A stretch of 64,000 nt of DNA from Arthrobacter sp. Leaf234. Its GTDB lineage: Bacteria; Actinomycetota; Actinomycetes; Actinomycetales; Micrococcaceae. The stretch spans positions 1,576,732-1,640,731 of the forward strand of contig NZ_LMLU01000001.1 in assembly GCF_001422665.1 (NCBI RefSeq). The letters run 5' to 3'. A program made the position numbers and the translations under genes. Positions 1 to 8,420 of this stretch are shown in pieces (position 1 is the stretch's first letter; each line of letters starts with the position of its first letter). The notes under the pieces were generated by a model, which saw only the letters and a program-made list of their open reading frames with translations, did not search any database and was not told where the DNA came from.

Positions 1-1
1 G

Positions 2-1222
2 AACGGGCGGGGCACCGTCAAGGAGCGCAAGCGCGTCGGCCTCGCCACGTTCGCCGCGGGCGTCCTCGTCGCGGGGCTCATCGGCGGTGGGGTGGCCACC
101 GCGGGCGTGAATGCGCTGGACGGAGGCACGACGGCGGCAACGAACCAGTCGGCGCCCGAGTCGGTCGTCGTCAACAACACGGATGACGTGAACACCATCA
201 CGGGCGCGGCCGTCACCGCGTCTCCGAGTGTCGTCACGATCGCGGTGAGCGGAGGGAGCGCCAGCGGATCCGGATCGGGCATCATCCTCGACACCGACGG
301 GCACATCCTCACCAACACGCACGTCGTGACTCTCGGCGGGCAGGTGTCCGATCCCTCGGTGGAGGTCAAGCTGAACGACGGACGTGTCTTCCCCGCCACG
401 GTGGTCGGCACCGATCCGCTCAGCGACCTCGCCGTCATCAAGGTCGACGCCCCCGACCTGAAGGCAGCGACCCTCGGCAACTCCGACGAACTGAACGTCG
501 GTGACACAGCGATCGCCATCGGTGCTCCGCTCGGACTCAGTGGGACCGTCACCGACGGGATCGTCTCGACGCTCAACCGGACCATCAGCGTGGCGTCCTC
601 CGCGGTTCCTGAGGAGCAGCCCGACAGCAGCGGCTCCGAGGACGGTGAGGGCTTCAACTTCCTGCCGCCGGGCGGGTCCGGTGGTCAGCAGGCCCAGTCC
701 CAGGGTTCCATCTACCTGAACGTCATCCAGACGGACGCCGCCATCAACCAGGGCAACTCGGGCGGCGCGCTGGTCGACGCCGACGGCCGGATCATCGGGG
801 TGAATGTGGCGATCGCCTCGGCGGGATCCGGCGAGTCGACCGGCAACATCGGCGTCGGCTTCTCCATCCCGATCAACTACGCGGACCGGATCGCCCAGGA
901 GATCATCGCCGACGGCGAAGCCACCCACGGGTTCCTCGGTGTCAGTGTCACGGCTGCGGCCGGCGACGGCTCGCAGTCGGACTCGTCCTTCTCGTCGGGC
1001 GCGCTCGTCGAGTCGGTCGAGCCGGGATCCCCGGCGGAGGGTGCCTCCCTCGAGGTCGGCGACGTCATCACGAAGGTCGGCACCTTCACGATCTCCGATC
1101 CCCAGTCGCTCACCGCGGCCGTCCGGATCCAGACCGTCGGCCAGCAGGTACCGGTCGAGATCATCCGCGGGGGTGAGAGCCGCACCATCGAGGTCACGCT
1201 CGCGCAGGCTCCCACGCCCTGA
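2..1222 (+). CDS. HtrA/DegP-like S1C serine protease with PDZ domain (5' end outside window)
   Basis: Membrane-anchored trypsin-like protease of the HtrA family, probably acting on misfolded or surface proteins outside the membrane. The frame is open to the window edge. Before the GTG at 92 it already encodes a basic stretch and a hydrophobic segment (VGLATFAAGVLVAGLIGG), so the gene starts upstream and 92 is an internal codon. Counting from 92, the triad is His77 (TNTHVV), Asp112 (SDLAVIKVD) and Ser223 (QGNSGGAL). A Gly/Ser-rich insert lies near residues 175-205. Residues about 275-370 form a PDZ domain (GFLGVSV, GSPAEGASLEVGDVI). Actinobacterial HtrA/PepD proteins share this cytosolic tail-TM-protease-PDZ order. 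A strong terminator follows. Confidence 0.93.
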   Translation, partial: NGRGTVKERKRVGLATFAAGVLVAGLIGGGVATAGVNALDGGTTAATNQSAPESVVVNNTDDVNTITGAAVTASPSVVTIAVSGGSASGSGSGIILDTDGHILTNTHVVTLGGQVSDPSVEVKLNDGRVFPATVVGTDPLSDLAVIKVDAPDLKAATLGNSDELNVGDTAIAIGAPLGLSGTVTDGIVSTLNRTISVASSAVPEEQPDSSGSEDGEGFNFLPPGGSGGQQAQSQGSIYLNVIQTDAAINQGNSGGALVDADGRIIGVNVAIASAGSGESTGNIGVGFSIPINYADRIAQEIIADGEATHGFLGVSVTAAAGDGSQSDSSFSSGALVESVEPGSPAEGASLEVGDVITKVGTFTISDPQSLTAAVRIQTVGQQVPVEIIRGGESRTIEVTLAQAPTP

Positions 1223-1326
1223 CCCGACTCCGGGGCGGTTCGGCCGACGCCCGACCGTCGTCCGAACCGGTCGGTGGTCCCGCTGCACGCCGCTGACGGC
1301 TTCCTGCAGCACCCCAGGAGCACCGA

Positions 1327-1366
1327 GAACAGAAGGCGGACCCGGATCAGGGTCCGCCTTCTGTTC
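1327..1366. terminator. Rho-independent-type hairpin after the HtrA-like gene
   Basis: A perfect 17-bp inverted repeat (1327-1343 and 1350-1366) surrounds a 6-nt loop, GGATCA. It lies 105 nt after the protease stop and before etfB. There is no long T-run, as is common in high-GC actinobacterial terminators. Confidence 0.75.
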
Positions 1367-1482
1367 GTCGGACCGGTGCGGGCGCAGTGCCGACGGCGGA
1401 TCCGGCCCGCGCCCGGGCGCAGGCGTCACCGCGCTGTGGTTAGCTAGGCGGTGGGAAGATCCCCGAACGAGGAAGGTCATCA

Positions 1483-2310
1483 ATGGACGAGGCCCCAGCA
1501 AACGGACTGCACATCGCGGTCCTCGTGAAGCATGTTCCCGACGCCCAGTTCGACCGGCACATCAGCGGTGACGACCTGACGACGGTCCGTTCGGAGAGCA
1601 TCCTGTCGGAGCTCGACGAGTACGCCCTCGAGGCGGCGCTCGAGCTGGTCGAGACGCACGGGGGACCAGCATCCGGCCATCGCGTCACCGCGATCACGAT
1701 GGGGCCGGCAGGCGCCGTCGCCGCTGTCAAGAAGTCCCTCCAGATCGGCGCCGACGACGGCGTGCACCTGACCGACGAAGCCCTCGGCGGCTCCGATGCC
1801 TCCGCCACCTCGAAGGCCCTCGCAGCCCTCCTGCGACACGTCGGCCCCTTCGACCTGATCCTCACCGGCATGGCCTCCACGGACGGGGAGACCTCCCTCG
1901 TGCCGGCGCAGCTCGCGGAGCGCCTCGCCCTGCCCCAGGTCACCTTCGCCGCCTCACTCGACCTCACTCCCGGCGAAGACGGCTGGAAGCTGGCGGCACG
2001 TCGCGACAACGACACCTTCGCAGAGACGATCGAGGCCCCGCTTCCCGCCCTGGTCTCGGTGACGGATCAGATCAACGATCCCCGCTACCCCAACTTCAAG
2101 GGCATCATGGCGGCCAAGAAGAAGCAGATCCAGGTCCTGTCCCTGACCGATATCGGCCTCGAGCCGGACGAGGTCGGGCTCGAGGGATCGTGGACCAGGG
2201 TCGAGGCCGCCGCGCCGCGGCCGCCGCGCACCCAGGGTGTCCTGATCACGGACGAGGGCGACGCCGGCATCCGGCTCGTCGATTTCCTCGCCGGCCAGAA
2301 GCTCCTCTAG
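1483..2310 (+). CDS. etfB: Electron transfer flavoprotein, beta subunit
   Basis: Beta subunit of the soluble heterodimeric ETF. It binds AMP structurally and carries electrons from acyl-CoA dehydrogenases and related flavoenzymes towards the quinone pool. The 275-residue length suits the family. Family features include an N-terminal VLVKHVPD-type strand, the SELDEYALEAALELVE helix, and a GMASTDGETSLVPAQLAERL segment typical of EtfB. The ATG at 1483 is chosen because AGGAAGG sits about 6 nt upstream. etfA follows 33 nt downstream, so the two are co-transcribed. No dehydrogenase partner or ETF:quinone oxidoreductase is visible in the window. Confidence 0.95.
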   Translation: MDEAPANGLHIAVLVKHVPDAQFDRHISGDDLTTVRSESILSELDEYALEAALELVETHGGPASGHRVTAITMGPAGAVAAVKKSLQIGADDGVHLTDEALGGSDASATSKALAALLRHVGPFDLILTGMASTDGETSLVPAQLAERLALPQVTFAASLDLTPGEDGWKLAARRDNDTFAETIEAPLPALVSVTDQINDPRYPNFKGIMAAKKKQIQVLSLTDIGLEPDEVGLEGSWTRVEAAAPRPPRTQGVLITDEGDAGIRLVDFLAGQKLL

Positions 2311-2343
2311 TCCGATGCTCGCCTTCCTTCCCGGAGTCCGCCC

Positions 2344-3291
2344 ATGACCACAGTCCTCGTCTTCCTCGACCACGCCGGAGCGAGCCTCGCCAAGAGCGAG
2401 CGCGAGCTCCTCTCCCTCGGTGCCACGCTGGGCGACGCCGTCGTCGCCCTCGCGGGGGAGGCCGAGCAGGCCTATCTCGACGGCATCGGCTCCTACGGGG
2501 TCGGGGAGGTCTACCGCCCGGACTCCGCCGAGGCGTCCGACGTCCTCGTCGCGGGCAAGGCCGTCTTCCTCACGGAGGCGGTCCGCGCCTCGGGCGCGGA
2601 GATCCTGCTGCTCGGGAACTCCTACGAGATGAAGGAGATCGCCGCGCGGGTGGGCGTCCGGCTCGAGTCCGGCGTCATCACGGACGTCGTCGCCCTCGCA
2701 GGGGACCTGACGGCGACCAAGGTCGATTTCGCCGGGTCCTATTCCGTCGACTGCCGGGTGACCACCGGGATCGCCGTGCTCACCATCAAGCCCAACAGCG
2801 TCGAGGCGACCGAGGCCGGGCTCCCGTCCCCGCCCCGCGAGGTGCGGATCCCCGTCGAGGTCCCCGAGGCGGTCGCCAGGATCACCGGGCGGACGGACAA
2901 GCCGGTGAGCGGGCGTCCCGAACTCGCGGAAGCCCGTGTGATCGTCGCCGGCGGGCGGGGGGTGGACGGGAACTTCGGTCCGCTGGAGGACCTCGCCGAC
3001 GCCCTCGGCGGTGCGGTCGGTGCGTCGCGCGCAGCGACCGATGCCGGGTGGATCGAGCACTCTGCACAGATCGGGCAGACGGGCAAGACCGTGTCCCCGC
3101 AGCTCTACATCTCCGCCGGCATCTCCGGGGCGATCCAGCAGAAGGCCGGGATGCAGACCTCGAAGGTCATCGTCGCGATCAACAAGGATGCGGATTCTCC
3201 CGTGTTCGAGATCGCGGACTTCGGGATCGTGGGCGACCTCTTCACCGTCCTGCCCCAGGCCACCGAGGAAATCCGGAAGCGCGGGCTGTAG
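2344..3291 (+). CDS. etfA: Electron transfer flavoprotein, alpha subunit
   Basis: Alpha subunit of ETF, which holds the redox FAD. The C-terminal FAD-binding region is clear: QIGQTGKTVSPQLYIS and then AINKDADSPVFEIADFGIVGDL near residues 275-300, the family signature. The N-terminal part is the usual ETF alpha/beta fold. At 315 residues it has normal length. The ATG at 2344 follows a CCCGGAG-like SD. The downstream PIG-L gene begins only 3 nt after the stop, so etfB-etfA-PIG-L probably form one operon ending at the hairpin near 4166. Confidence 0.95.
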   Translation: MTTVLVFLDHAGASLAKSERELLSLGATLGDAVVALAGEAEQAYLDGIGSYGVGEVYRPDSAEASDVLVAGKAVFLTEAVRASGAEILLLGNSYEMKEIAARVGVRLESGVITDVVALAGDLTATKVDFAGSYSVDCRVTTGIAVLTIKPNSVEATEAGLPSPPREVRIPVEVPEAVARITGRTDKPVSGRPELAEARVIVAGGRGVDGNFGPLEDLADALGGAVGASRAATDAGWIEHSAQIGQTGKTVSPQLYISAGISGAIQQKAGMQTSKVIVAINKDADSPVFEIADFGIVGDLFTVLPQATEEIRKRGL

Positions 3292-3294
3292 GGC

Positions 3295-4047
3295 ATGACC
3301 GAGGACGTGCAGCCCGCCGCGCCTCGCCGGGTCCTGGTGTTCGCCGCCCATCCCGACGACATCGACTTCGGCGCCTCGGCGACGATCGCGTCGTGGACGG
3401 CCGGTGGCGCATCGGTCGAGTACTGCGTCCTGACGGACGGTGACGCCGGCGGGTTCAGCGACGAGGACCGCCCGGGCATCGCCGCACTCCGGCGGGAGGA
3501 GCAGCGTGCCGCGGCGGCACTCGTGGGCGTGCAGGAGGTGACCTTCCTCGGCGAGCCGGACGGCTACCTCGAACCCACGGATGCCGTCATCCGGGAGATC
3601 GTCCGGCGCATGCGCGAGGTCCGCCCGGACGTGGTGCTCTCCATGCACCCGGAGCGGAGCTGGGACAGGATCCAGAAGAGCCACCCCGACCATCTGGCAT
3701 GCGGCGAGGCGGTGACGCGGGCCGTCTACCCGGCCGTCGAGAATCCCTTCGCCTACCCGGAACTGGAGGCCGCCGGGCTGCACAGCTACCGCGTGCCCTG
3801 GCTGTGGTTCTACGGGTCGCCGACCCACCACGAGAACCGCTTCGTCGACGTCACGGGCAGGGAGGACCAGAAGGTCGCGGCGATCACCGCGCACCGGAGC
3901 CAGCACCCGGACGTGGACCGGATGCAGACCCGGGTCCGTGCCTTCCTCCAGGACAATGCGCGGCGGGGCGGCCTGCCCGAGGGCAGCAGTGCCGAGGCCT
4001 TCCACGTGGTCGGCGTCAACACCGATGAGACCATCGCCGGCTTCTAG
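3295..4047 (+). CDS. PIG-L (LmbE-like) family zinc-dependent deacetylase
   Basis: Probable Zn-dependent N-deacetylase or amidase of the PIG-L family, which includes mycothiol enzymes MshB and Mca. It has the AHPDD metal-binding motif at residues 18-22 (His19, Asp21, Asp22) and a later SHPDH motif supplying another ligand. Length is 250 residues, shorter than canonical MshB (about 300), so assignment to mycothiol synthesis is not justified from sequence alone. The start lies 3 nt after etfA, indicating co-transcription. Why a PIG-L enzyme sits with ETF is unclear. Confidence 0.85.
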   Translation: MTEDVQPAAPRRVLVFAAHPDDIDFGASATIASWTAGGASVEYCVLTDGDAGGFSDEDRPGIAALRREEQRAAAALVGVQEVTFLGEPDGYLEPTDAVIREIVRRMREVRPDVVLSMHPERSWDRIQKSHPDHLACGEAVTRAVYPAVENPFAYPELEAAGLHSYRVPWLWFYGSPTHHENRFVDVTGREDQKVAAITAHRSQHPDVDRMQTRVRAFLQDNARRGGLPEGSSAEAFHVVGVNTDETIAGF

Positions 4048-4165
4048 TCCGTTCGGTCAGGAACTCACCACCGGTCGTTCCTCCCGAGCGATCCGGTTCT
4101 CCTTCGTCACGAGCGGGCTGGCTGCCCCCTGCAGGCAGGGTGGAGAGACTCTGCGCAGGATGAAA

Positions 4166-4195
4166 AGAGCCCCGCCGGTGATCCGGCGGGGCTCT
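4166..4195. terminator. Bidirectional terminator between the etf operon and the sigK-rskA operon
   Basis: A perfect 13-bp inverted repeat (AGAGCCCCGCCGG / CCGGCGGGGCTCT) surrounds a 4-nt loop, TGAT. It lies between convergent genes. The AAAA just before it gives a U-run on the minus-strand transcript. Confidence 0.85.
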
Positions 4196-4228
4196 GTCAA
4201 TTGTTCGGCGTGCTGTCAGCGGCCGTGG

Positions 4229-5095
4229 TCACGCTCCGAGCGGGATCTGGGCGACGATGGGGAGCGTCGGTACCTCCGAGCCGCCCTCCGGCTCGACCGT
4301 GATGGCCAGGGCACTGAAGCCGCTGATGTCGGACACCTCGGTCACCTTGCCTCCCGCGACATCCTCCCCGGTCATGGTGCTGACCGAGACCGGGGCCGTG
4401 CCATCGGCGGGGACACGCCACATCTGGTAGACGAAGCCGTCGGCAGGAGCGGGGACCCCGGTCAGCGTGACGACGGCGGCGTCCTGCTCGCCGGAGACTG
4501 CGAGTTCGGCAGTGCCTCCGGACTGGAGCGTGAGCTCCTCCGTGCGGACGTCGGAGGCCTGCAGTACCTGCTGCTCGAGGCTCGTCTGCTGCAGGTTCTG
4601 GGCGATGGTCACGCCACCCACGGCCAGGACCACCGCTGCTGCGGCGGCGACGGCCCAGCGGGCTGCCCGGGAGGACATCAACGCCTTGGCAGCCCTGCGG
4701 CCGGCCAGTTCGTCGGGGACGCCGGTAATGTCGGAGCCCTGGGGTGCGGTGGACCGGGAGGGCCCGCCGCTGGCCGTGGCGGTGGTCGGGGCGTCGGAGC
4801 CGTCGGTGCGGGCGCCGGGGAGCTGCGCCACGATCCGCTCGAAGAGGTCTGCGGGAGGGTCGATCTGATCCGTGGCGTAGGCGGAGGCGACCGTCTCGCG
4901 GCACGTGCGGACACGGTCTGCGAAGGTAGCGGCTACGGCCGGATCGACGTCCGCCAGGAACGCTTCGATGACCCGGCGTTCCTCGGCGCTGATGGCATCG
5001 AGCGCGTAGAGTTCCGCCCACTCGAGCACGTGGCCACGGGCCAGGTCGGTGTCGAGGTCATCTGCAAATTGTCTGTTCATATCCTTGTCCTGCAT
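4229..5095 (-). CDS. rskA: RskA-type anti-sigma factor
   Basis: Single-span membrane anti-sigma factor expected to hold the adjacent SigK-like factor inactive until proteolysed. Residues about 1-95 are the cytosolic anti-sigma domain (HVLEWAELYALDAISAEER), without a zinc-binding HxxxCxxC motif, as in RskA. One TM segment lies at about 145-167 (AARWAVAAAAAVVLAVGGVTI). The extracytoplasmic C-terminal domain has the RskA signature around GFVYQMWRVPADG. The first ATG (5095) lies 1 nt after the sigma-factor stop. A second ATG at 5080, preceded by AGGACAAGG, is an equally good start. Confidence 0.9.
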   Translation of the reverse strand: MQDKDMNRQFADDLDTDLARGHVLEWAELYALDAISAEERRVIEAFLADVDPAVAATFADRVRTCRETVASAYATDQIDPPADLFERIVAQLPGARTDGSDAPTTATASGGPSRSTAPQGSDITGVPDELAGRRAAKALMSSRAARWAVAAAAAVVLAVGGVTIAQNLQQTSLEQQVLQASDVRTEELTLQSGGTAELAVSGEQDAAVVTLTGVPAPADGFVYQMWRVPADGTAPVSVSTMTGEDVAGGKVTEVSDISGFSALAITVEPEGGSEVPTLPIVAQIPLGA

Positions 5096-5096
5096 C

Positions 5097-5714
5097 TCAG
5101 TTCACCCCCAAGCATGTCTTGAGTCGGAGTAATCCATCCCGGATTCTTGATTTGATGGTCGGCACCGCGACGCCGAGTTTCTCGGCCACCTCGCGATAGG
5201 TGAGCCCACCGTAGTAGGCCATCTTCACTGATTCCTGCTGCGTCGCGGTGAGCGTGTCCAGACACCTCACCACGCTCTCGGCCTCGAGGCGCTGCGTGAC
5301 GGTGTCAACGACGTCGTCATGATCGATGGTCTGCGTCGCCGCCCCGTAGCGGGCCTCGCGGTCCGTGGCACTCTGCTCCGAGCGCACCTTGTCCACGGCC
5401 CGCCGATGGGCCAGCGTCATCAGCCAGGCCATCGGACTGCCGAGCGCCGGGTTGAAGCGATTCGCGGTGTTCCAGACCTGGAGGTAGACCTCCTGGGTCG
5501 CGTCCTCGCTCAGCTCCGGATCGATGAGGACCCGCCGGGCGAGTCCGTAGACCCGCTTCGACGTCTGCTCGTAGAACAGGGCGAAGGCCGTGCGGTCCTG
5601 CTGCGCGGTCCGCAACAGCAGATCGGTGAGGGTGGGACCGGCGCTGGGATCAACGGCCACCTCGTCCGCTGCGGGTGAGATGGGACTGACCCGGCTTACT
5701 CGTGGCGTTTCCAT
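5097..5714 (-). CDS. sigK: ECF RNA polymerase sigma factor, SigK-like
   Basis: Extracytoplasmic-function sigma factor. Region 2 is seen in LSEDATQEVYLQVWNTANRF and PMAWLMTLAHRRAVDKVR. Region 4 is seen in LTATQQESVKMAYYGGLTYREVAEKLGV with a recognition helix near VPTIKSRIRDGLLRLK. The start is placed at ATG 5714, preceded by CTGGAGCC, rather than at the longer frame from 5810, whose first 32 residues look non-coding. The gene is followed at once by its RskA-type anti-sigma factor. The fasciclin-type surface antigens often linked to sigK elsewhere are not visible here. Confidence 0.92.
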   Translation of the reverse strand: METPRVSRVSPISPAADEVAVDPSAGPTLTDLLLRTAQQDRTAFALFYEQTSKRVYGLARRVLIDPELSEDATQEVYLQVWNTANRFNPALGSPMAWLMTLAHRRAVDKVRSEQSATDREARYGAATQTIDHDDVVDTVTQRLEAESVVRCLDTLTATQQESVKMAYYGGLTYREVAEKLGVAVPTIKSRIRDGLLRLKTCLGVN

Positions 5715-5892
5715 AGGGCTCCAGCATAAAGCGCCGGATCCCTCAAACCGAACAGCATCGGGAGGGTCGTGCTGCGGGGGACGAACGCGTCCCTGCTGCA
5801 ATAGCACCATCCATTCCTCCGATCGGTTCGGGGCTCTGCCCCGTCACCCATCATTCGCAGCAGGTGCAGCGCCGGATGGCTCGGTGGTGCAG

Positions 5893-6735
5893 CTACTGCT
5901 CGGGCCGGGAGGCGACGGCGATGAGTGAGTCGGCGTTCAGGACGAAGTCGTCACCGAGCCGGTCCATGAAGGTGTCGCGGACCCGGGCGAGGGCCTCGGC
6001 ATCATCCGGGAGAAGTCCGCGGTAGCCGCTGCCGAGGGCCAGCGACCAGGCGTAGTCGGCTTCGAGGGGGACGGCCAGGCCCAGCTTCTCGACCGTGATG
6101 TCGGTGAGGCCGCGCGCGGCCAGCCACGCCCGCAGGAGATCCGCGGAGGCGAGGCGCCGGCAGTTCTCGACGAAGACGGGGGCAGCGCGAGGGTCGGAGT
6201 CCTCCCCATCCGTCCCCTCGGGTCCTCGGCGTTCCGTGTCGACACCACGCAGGACCTCCAGCAGCAGCTCGCCGAAGGGCTCGAGGGCGCCTTCGTCCCA
6301 GGCGCTCATGGCCACCCGGCCGCCGGGACGCAGCAGCTGCACGATCCGGTCCATGCCGGCGTCCATGTCGTCGAGGAGGAAGATCCCGTAGCAGCTGATG
6401 ACGGCGTCGTACTGCTCTTCCGGGACCCAGTCGGCAGGCTCGACGCGGTGGAACGAGACGTTGCCGAGTCCGAGCGCCTCGGTCTTCGCCGTCGCGAGGT
6501 CGAGCATGGCCGCGGAGCGGTCGATCGCGTCCACCCGGCCGGCGGGACCCGCCAGCTGTGCGGCGGGCACCGTTCCGCTGCCCGTACCGGCGAACAGATC
6601 GAGGACCCGCTCGCCCACGAGGATGTCGGCCGCGGCGACGACGGCATTGCTCACCGGGTTCCACACGGCGGGCGCGAGGCGGTCGAAGTCCTCCGCGCCG
6701 CCGTCGGGCAGGGTTGCGGCATGGCGAACGGGCAT
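5893..6735 (-). CDS. Class I SAM-dependent methyltransferase
   Basis: Predicted small-molecule methyltransferase of the ubiE/UbiG-like class, substrate unknown. SAM motif I is VLDLFAGTGSGTVPAAQLA near residue 45. It is followed by the acidic ribose-binding DAIDRS, then YDAVISCYGIFLLDDM and a LRPGGRVAMSAWDEG post-motif. At 280 residues it is a single Rossmann domain plus a C-terminal cap. The ATG at 6735 is preceded by TAGGAG; upstream sequence in frame is the antisense of trmL and is excluded. It starts 19 nt after trmL, so they share a transcript. Confidence 0.82.
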   Translation of the reverse strand: MPVRHAATLPDGGAEDFDRLAPAVWNPVSNAVVAAADILVGERVLDLFAGTGSGTVPAAQLAGPAGRVDAIDRSAAMLDLATAKTEALGLGNVSFHRVEPADWVPEEQYDAVISCYGIFLLDDMDAGMDRIVQLLRPGGRVAMSAWDEGALEPFGELLLEVLRGVDTERRGPEGTDGEDSDPRAAPVFVENCRRLASADLLRAWLAARGLTDITVEKLGLAVPLEADYAWSLALGSGYRGLLPDDAEALARVRDTFMDRLGDDFVLNADSLIAVASRPEQ

Positions 6736-6754
6736 GGGGGCTCCTAGGCGGGGT

Positions 6755-7222
6755 TCATCGCTGGGCACCTGCGAAGTCCTGCTGGCGCCAGGCTTCGTAG
6801 AGCACGATGGATGCGGTGTTGGCGAGGTTGAGCGATCGGCGCGAGGGGAGCATGGGGACCCGGACGCGGGCGGTGACGCGAGCGTCCTCCTTGACCTCGG
6901 ACGGGAGTCCGTCGGACTCCCGTCCGAACATGAGGACGTCCGAGGGCTCGTAGGCGATGTCCGTGTAGGAGACGTCGCCGTCGGAGGTGTACGCGAAGAC
7001 CCGTCGGGGCTGCAGCGCGGTCCATGCCGCCTCGAGGTCACGGTGCACGTGCAGCACCGTGAGGTCGTGGTAGTCCAGGCCGGCGCGCTTCAGTTTGGAG
7101 TCCTCGAGGCTGAAGCCCAGGGGTTCGACGAGGTGCAGCTCCGCGCCGGCAACGGCGGCGAGTCGAATGGCGGCTCCCGTGTTGCCGGGGATTTCAGGAG
7201 TGTGGAAGAGGATGCGGAACAC
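6755..7222 (-). CDS. trmL: tRNA (cytidine/uridine-34-2'-O)-methyltransferase, SPOUT family
   Basis: TrmL-type 2'-O-methyltransferase of the tRNA wobble base. The 155 residues form a single SPOUT domain. It begins with MFRILFHTPEIPGNTGAAIRL, then has the knot motifs LMFGRESDGLP and RSLNLANTASIVLYEAWRQ, which bind SAM in the trefoil knot. It has no extra RNA-binding domain, as expected for TrmL. It is first in a two-gene unit with the methyltransferase downstream, and starts just after the DnaJ-like gene ends at 7232. Confidence 0.92.
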   Translation of the reverse strand: MFRILFHTPEIPGNTGAAIRLAAVAGAELHLVEPLGFSLEDSKLKRAGLDYHDLTVLHVHRDLEAAWTALQPRRVFAYTSDGDVSYTDIAYEPSDVLMFGRESDGLPSEVKEDARVTARVRVPMLPSRRSLNLANTASIVLYEAWRQQDFAGAQR

Positions 7223-7231
7223 GATCCCATC

Positions 7232-8191
7232 CTAACTTTCCGCGCCGGCGAGCAGACGCGCGAGGACCGGCAGCTGCACCACGCTCGGTGACGGCCCGGA
7301 GGCGAGGAAGGAACGGATGGTCCGGACCGCGGTGCCGGCGTTGACCACCTGGACGAGGCCTGGCGCCGACCGGTCGAATCCCGGGGGGACGTCGATCACC
7401 GGGGCGAAGGGGTTGTCGGGAGCGCCGTGGATGAGTACCCACCCGGTCACATTGCACTCGGGGAACAACTCCTGCACGGTCCGCACACTCGCACCCATGC
7501 GGTAGTCGACCGGGCGGCCCTGCTGCCGGAGGACACGTCCGTCCCAGGAGAACGTGCCCGGGGGAGCGGTGAAGGAGTCGATGACCGCCATGCGGTAGCC
7601 GGCCAGCAGCACATGCCCGGCCTCGGTGTCGTCCCGGTCGTCGAACTCGAGCCCGTTGACGAGCCGCGCCGCCGGGTAGGTGGGCAGCAGTGCGCGCTCG
7701 AGCAGGGCGGCCGTCCGCAGTTCCCCGTCGATGCGCGCCCGGACCCCCGCGTTGAGCCTGCCGAACATGCCCGGTTGCCGGGGCGCACCGTGCAGCTGCT
7801 TCCCTGCAAGGATGAGCGGTACGGCAGGTGGGGACGACGGCGAGAAGGGCGGCAGGTACGTGGCCGGAGCTCTGGCTGCTTCTTCGTCCTCGAGCCGCGT
7901 GCGGCCGGGCTGCGGCGACCGGGCTGCGTCCGGGCGGCCGGCTGCGGCTCCGGGGGCGGGCGGGGCTGCGGGCCGGCGTCGACCCGTCTCGGCGTCGTAC
8001 CGTTCGCGTCGGAGCGGATCTCCGAGTGTCTCGTAGGCCACGGTGACGTCGTGGAACCGTGCCGCGCTCCCGCCGAGATCCGGATGGGCTGCCCGGGCCG
8101 CGCGGCGGTAGGCCTCCTTGATGGCCTTCGCGTCGGCTTCGGGAGGCACGCCGAGGACATCGTAGTAGGACGTCCGTGCTGCCTCTGCCAT
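7232..8191 (-). CDS. J-domain (DnaJ-like) protein with uncharacterised C-terminal region
   Basis: N-terminal J-domain (residues about 8-65: SYYDVLGVPPEADAKAIKEAYRRAARAAHPDLGG) with an intact HPD motif at 36-38, so it can in principle stimulate a DnaK ATPase. There is no G/F region, zinc finger or substrate-binding domain of a full DnaJ. A proline/alanine-rich linker leads to a 200-residue C-terminal domain I do not recognise (NGLEFDDRDDTEAGHVLLAGYRM). The ATG at 8191 is preceded by GGAAGG; 53 more in-frame residues upstream look non-coding. No HspR-type operator was seen in the 229-nt upstream gap, which otherwise shows nothing. Confidence 0.85.
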   Translation of the reverse strand: MAEAARTSYYDVLGVPPEADAKAIKEAYRRAARAAHPDLGGSAARFHDVTVAYETLGDPLRRERYDAETGRRRPAAPPAPGAAAGRPDAARSPQPGRTRLEDEEAARAPATYLPPFSPSSPPAVPLILAGKQLHGAPRQPGMFGRLNAGVRARIDGELRTAALLERALLPTYPAARLVNGLEFDDRDDTEAGHVLLAGYRMAVIDSFTAPPGTFSWDGRVLRQQGRPVDYRMGASVRTVQELFPECNVTGWVLIHGAPDNPFAPVIDVPPGFDRSAPGLVQVVNAGTAVRTIRSFLASGPSPSVVQLPVLARLLAGAES

Positions 8192-8420
8192 CGATGGCCC
8201 TTCCAGGGGATGTTCGCGTCGACCGTTCAGGTGTCCGCGGTGGTCCGGTGGCGCCCCGCTGAGCCGTCCGGTACCACCCGAGACTAGAGGCCCGCCGGTG
8301 GCCGCACAAAAATCCGGGCGGAACGGCTGCCCGTACCGACCCTGGTACAACGGCGCAGCCCGTCGGTAAGTTCTCGGGAGTGACGGGACCCACCCGGCCG
8401 CGGACGCAGCGCACCGACGG

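Noticed and set aside
1954-4005. Antisense open frame of 683 codons opposite the etf and PIG-L genes
   Set aside because: It crosses three clearly real genes on the other strand and shows no recognisable motif.
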